A DNA stretch of 5,812 nt. Origin: Kiloniellaceae bacterium. Its GTDB lineage: Bacteria > Pseudomonadota > Alphaproteobacteria > Kiloniellales > Kiloniellaceae. The DNA lies in assembly GCA_028280915.1 (NCBI GenBank), contig JANQKX010000145.1, positions 1-5,812 of the forward strand, in the 5' to 3' direction. The translations under genes and the position numbers were made by a program. Each line of letters starts with the position of its first letter. Position 1 is the first letter of the stretch. Below the pieces are notes generated by a model. The model worked only from the letters and a program-made list of their open reading frames with translations. It made no database searches and had not been told where the DNA came from. Of the stretch, positions 5,326 to 5,812 are shown one piece after another.

Positions 5326-5812
5326 ATGTCCGCCAAGCCCTTAGCCCGCAGAAATGAATCGGATGTTCCAAGTACGGAACAACAGCTCTCAGCCGCCATC
5401 GAGGCCTTGGAAGAATTGGTGGTCGTCTTCGACGAGGTCGACCGTATCATCGTGGCCAACAAAGCCTGGCGGGAGCTCAACAAGGCGGTGATCGATTTCG
5501 CCACCCCCGGCAACCGCTTCGAGGACTATCTCAAAGCCCTGTTGGACAAAAAGCTGGTGCCGGAGGCCTTTGGCCGGGAGAAAGCCTGGCTGCGCGAGCG
5601 CCTGCGGCGCCACTTCCATCCGGGCAAGCCCTTCGAGGTGAGACGGACGGACGGACGCTGGGTGCGGATCAGCGAGCAGCGATTTCCCAGCGGCGGCGGC
5701 ATTCTCATCGTCGCCGACATCACCGATTCCAAATCCAAGGAAGAAGCGTTGCGGGAAAGCGATTCCTTGCTCAAGGAAACCCAGCGGGTGGCCCGCATCG
5801 GTTCTTGGGAAT
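5326..5812 (+). CDS. PAS-domain signalling protein, N-terminal part (cut by right window edge)
   Basis: The first 162 residues of a sensory signalling protein are visible and the frame is still open at the edge. There is no membrane segment or signal peptide, so sensing is probably cytoplasmic. Residues about 22-135 form one PAS domain of the PAS_7 type: IEALEELVVVFDEVDRIIVAN (split across 25-45), then KAWRELN, a variable helix region ending AWLRERLRRHFHPGKPFE (87-104), and the strands RRTDGRWVRISEQR (106-119) and GGGILIVADITD (123-134). A short helical linker (KSKEEALRESDSLLKE, 136-151) leads to TQRVARIGSWE (152-162), the usual opening of a second PAS domain. The output may be a histidine kinase, GGDEF/EAL or other module and lies outside. 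The ATG at 5326 is preferred; the frame is open back to 5245, with GTGs at 5260 and 5296, but that stretch is AT-rich and unlike the rest. No clear ribosome site precedes the ATG. It is divergent from the binding-protein gene. Confidence 0.85.
   Translation, partial: MSAKPLARRNESDVPSTEQQLSAAIEALEELVVVFDEVDRIIVANKAWRELNKAVIDFATPGNRFEDYLKALLDKKLVPEAFGREKAWLRERLRRHFHPGKPFEVRRTDGRWVRISEQRFPSGGGILIVADITDSKSKEEALRESDSLLKETQRVARIGSWE

Noticed and set aside
5461..5590. Direct repeat AAAGCCTGGC at 5461-5470 and 5581-5590
   Set aside because: Both copies encode KAW in the same reading frame of the PAS domain; 10 bp is too short to call more than chance or codon use.
5643..5655. Short GGAC tandem in the PAS gene
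   Set aside because: Only about three units, encoding the normal RTDGR segment of the domain.
5241..5798. Three minus-strand frames opposite the PAS gene
   Set aside because: They are antisense to a frame with a clear PAS domain continuing to the window edge; their Ser/Arg-rich translations have no recognisable content.

Overview
The window is GC-rich chromosomal DNA of a Gram-negative bacterium, most likely an alphaproteobacterium (Rhodospirillales-like). This is inferred from the GC-rich codon use, the character of the branched-chain-amino-acid-type ABC transporter proteins, and a cytoplasmic PAS domain of a kind common in that group. The assignment is a judgement from protein character, not a database match. 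No rRNA, tRNA, insertion sequence, integrase, CRISPR array or phage gene could be recognised.

Layout. Positions 2-730 (+) hold the C-terminal half of a major facilitator superfamily transporter cut by the window edge. Positions 748-1524 (-) hold an unrecognised 258-residue acidic protein with a TTG start and visibly lower GC than its neighbours. A 102-bp divergent spacer follows, then a DUF1801 (YdhG-like) protein at 1627-2046 (+). A convergent spacer carries a probable terminator for the next gene, a small exported four-cysteine protein of unknown function at 2145-2753 (-). Positions 2884-3807 (-) encode a LivH-type permease, and 3898-5055 (-) the periplasmic substrate-binding protein that precedes it in the same transcription direction. 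A 270-bp divergent regulatory region separates the binding protein from a PAS-domain signalling protein that starts at 5326 (+) and runs off the right edge.

How the genes fit together. The binding protein and LivH form one unit of a branched-chain-amino-acid-family (HAAT) ABC importer. The second permease (LivM) and both ATPases (LivG, LivF) are not next to them: LivH is followed by an unrelated exported protein and the binding protein is preceded by a divergent gene. The importer must therefore be completed by components encoded elsewhere, or be a remnant. The divergent PAS protein may be functionally linked to the transporter, but only gene position suggests this. The left half (MFS transporter, unknown acidic protein, DUF1801 protein) shows no obvious common pathway.

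No clearly new multi-gene system was found. The points most worth a second look are the split transporter locus, the compositionally odd 258-residue protein, the exported four-cysteine protein, and small inverted repeats around the transporter genes.
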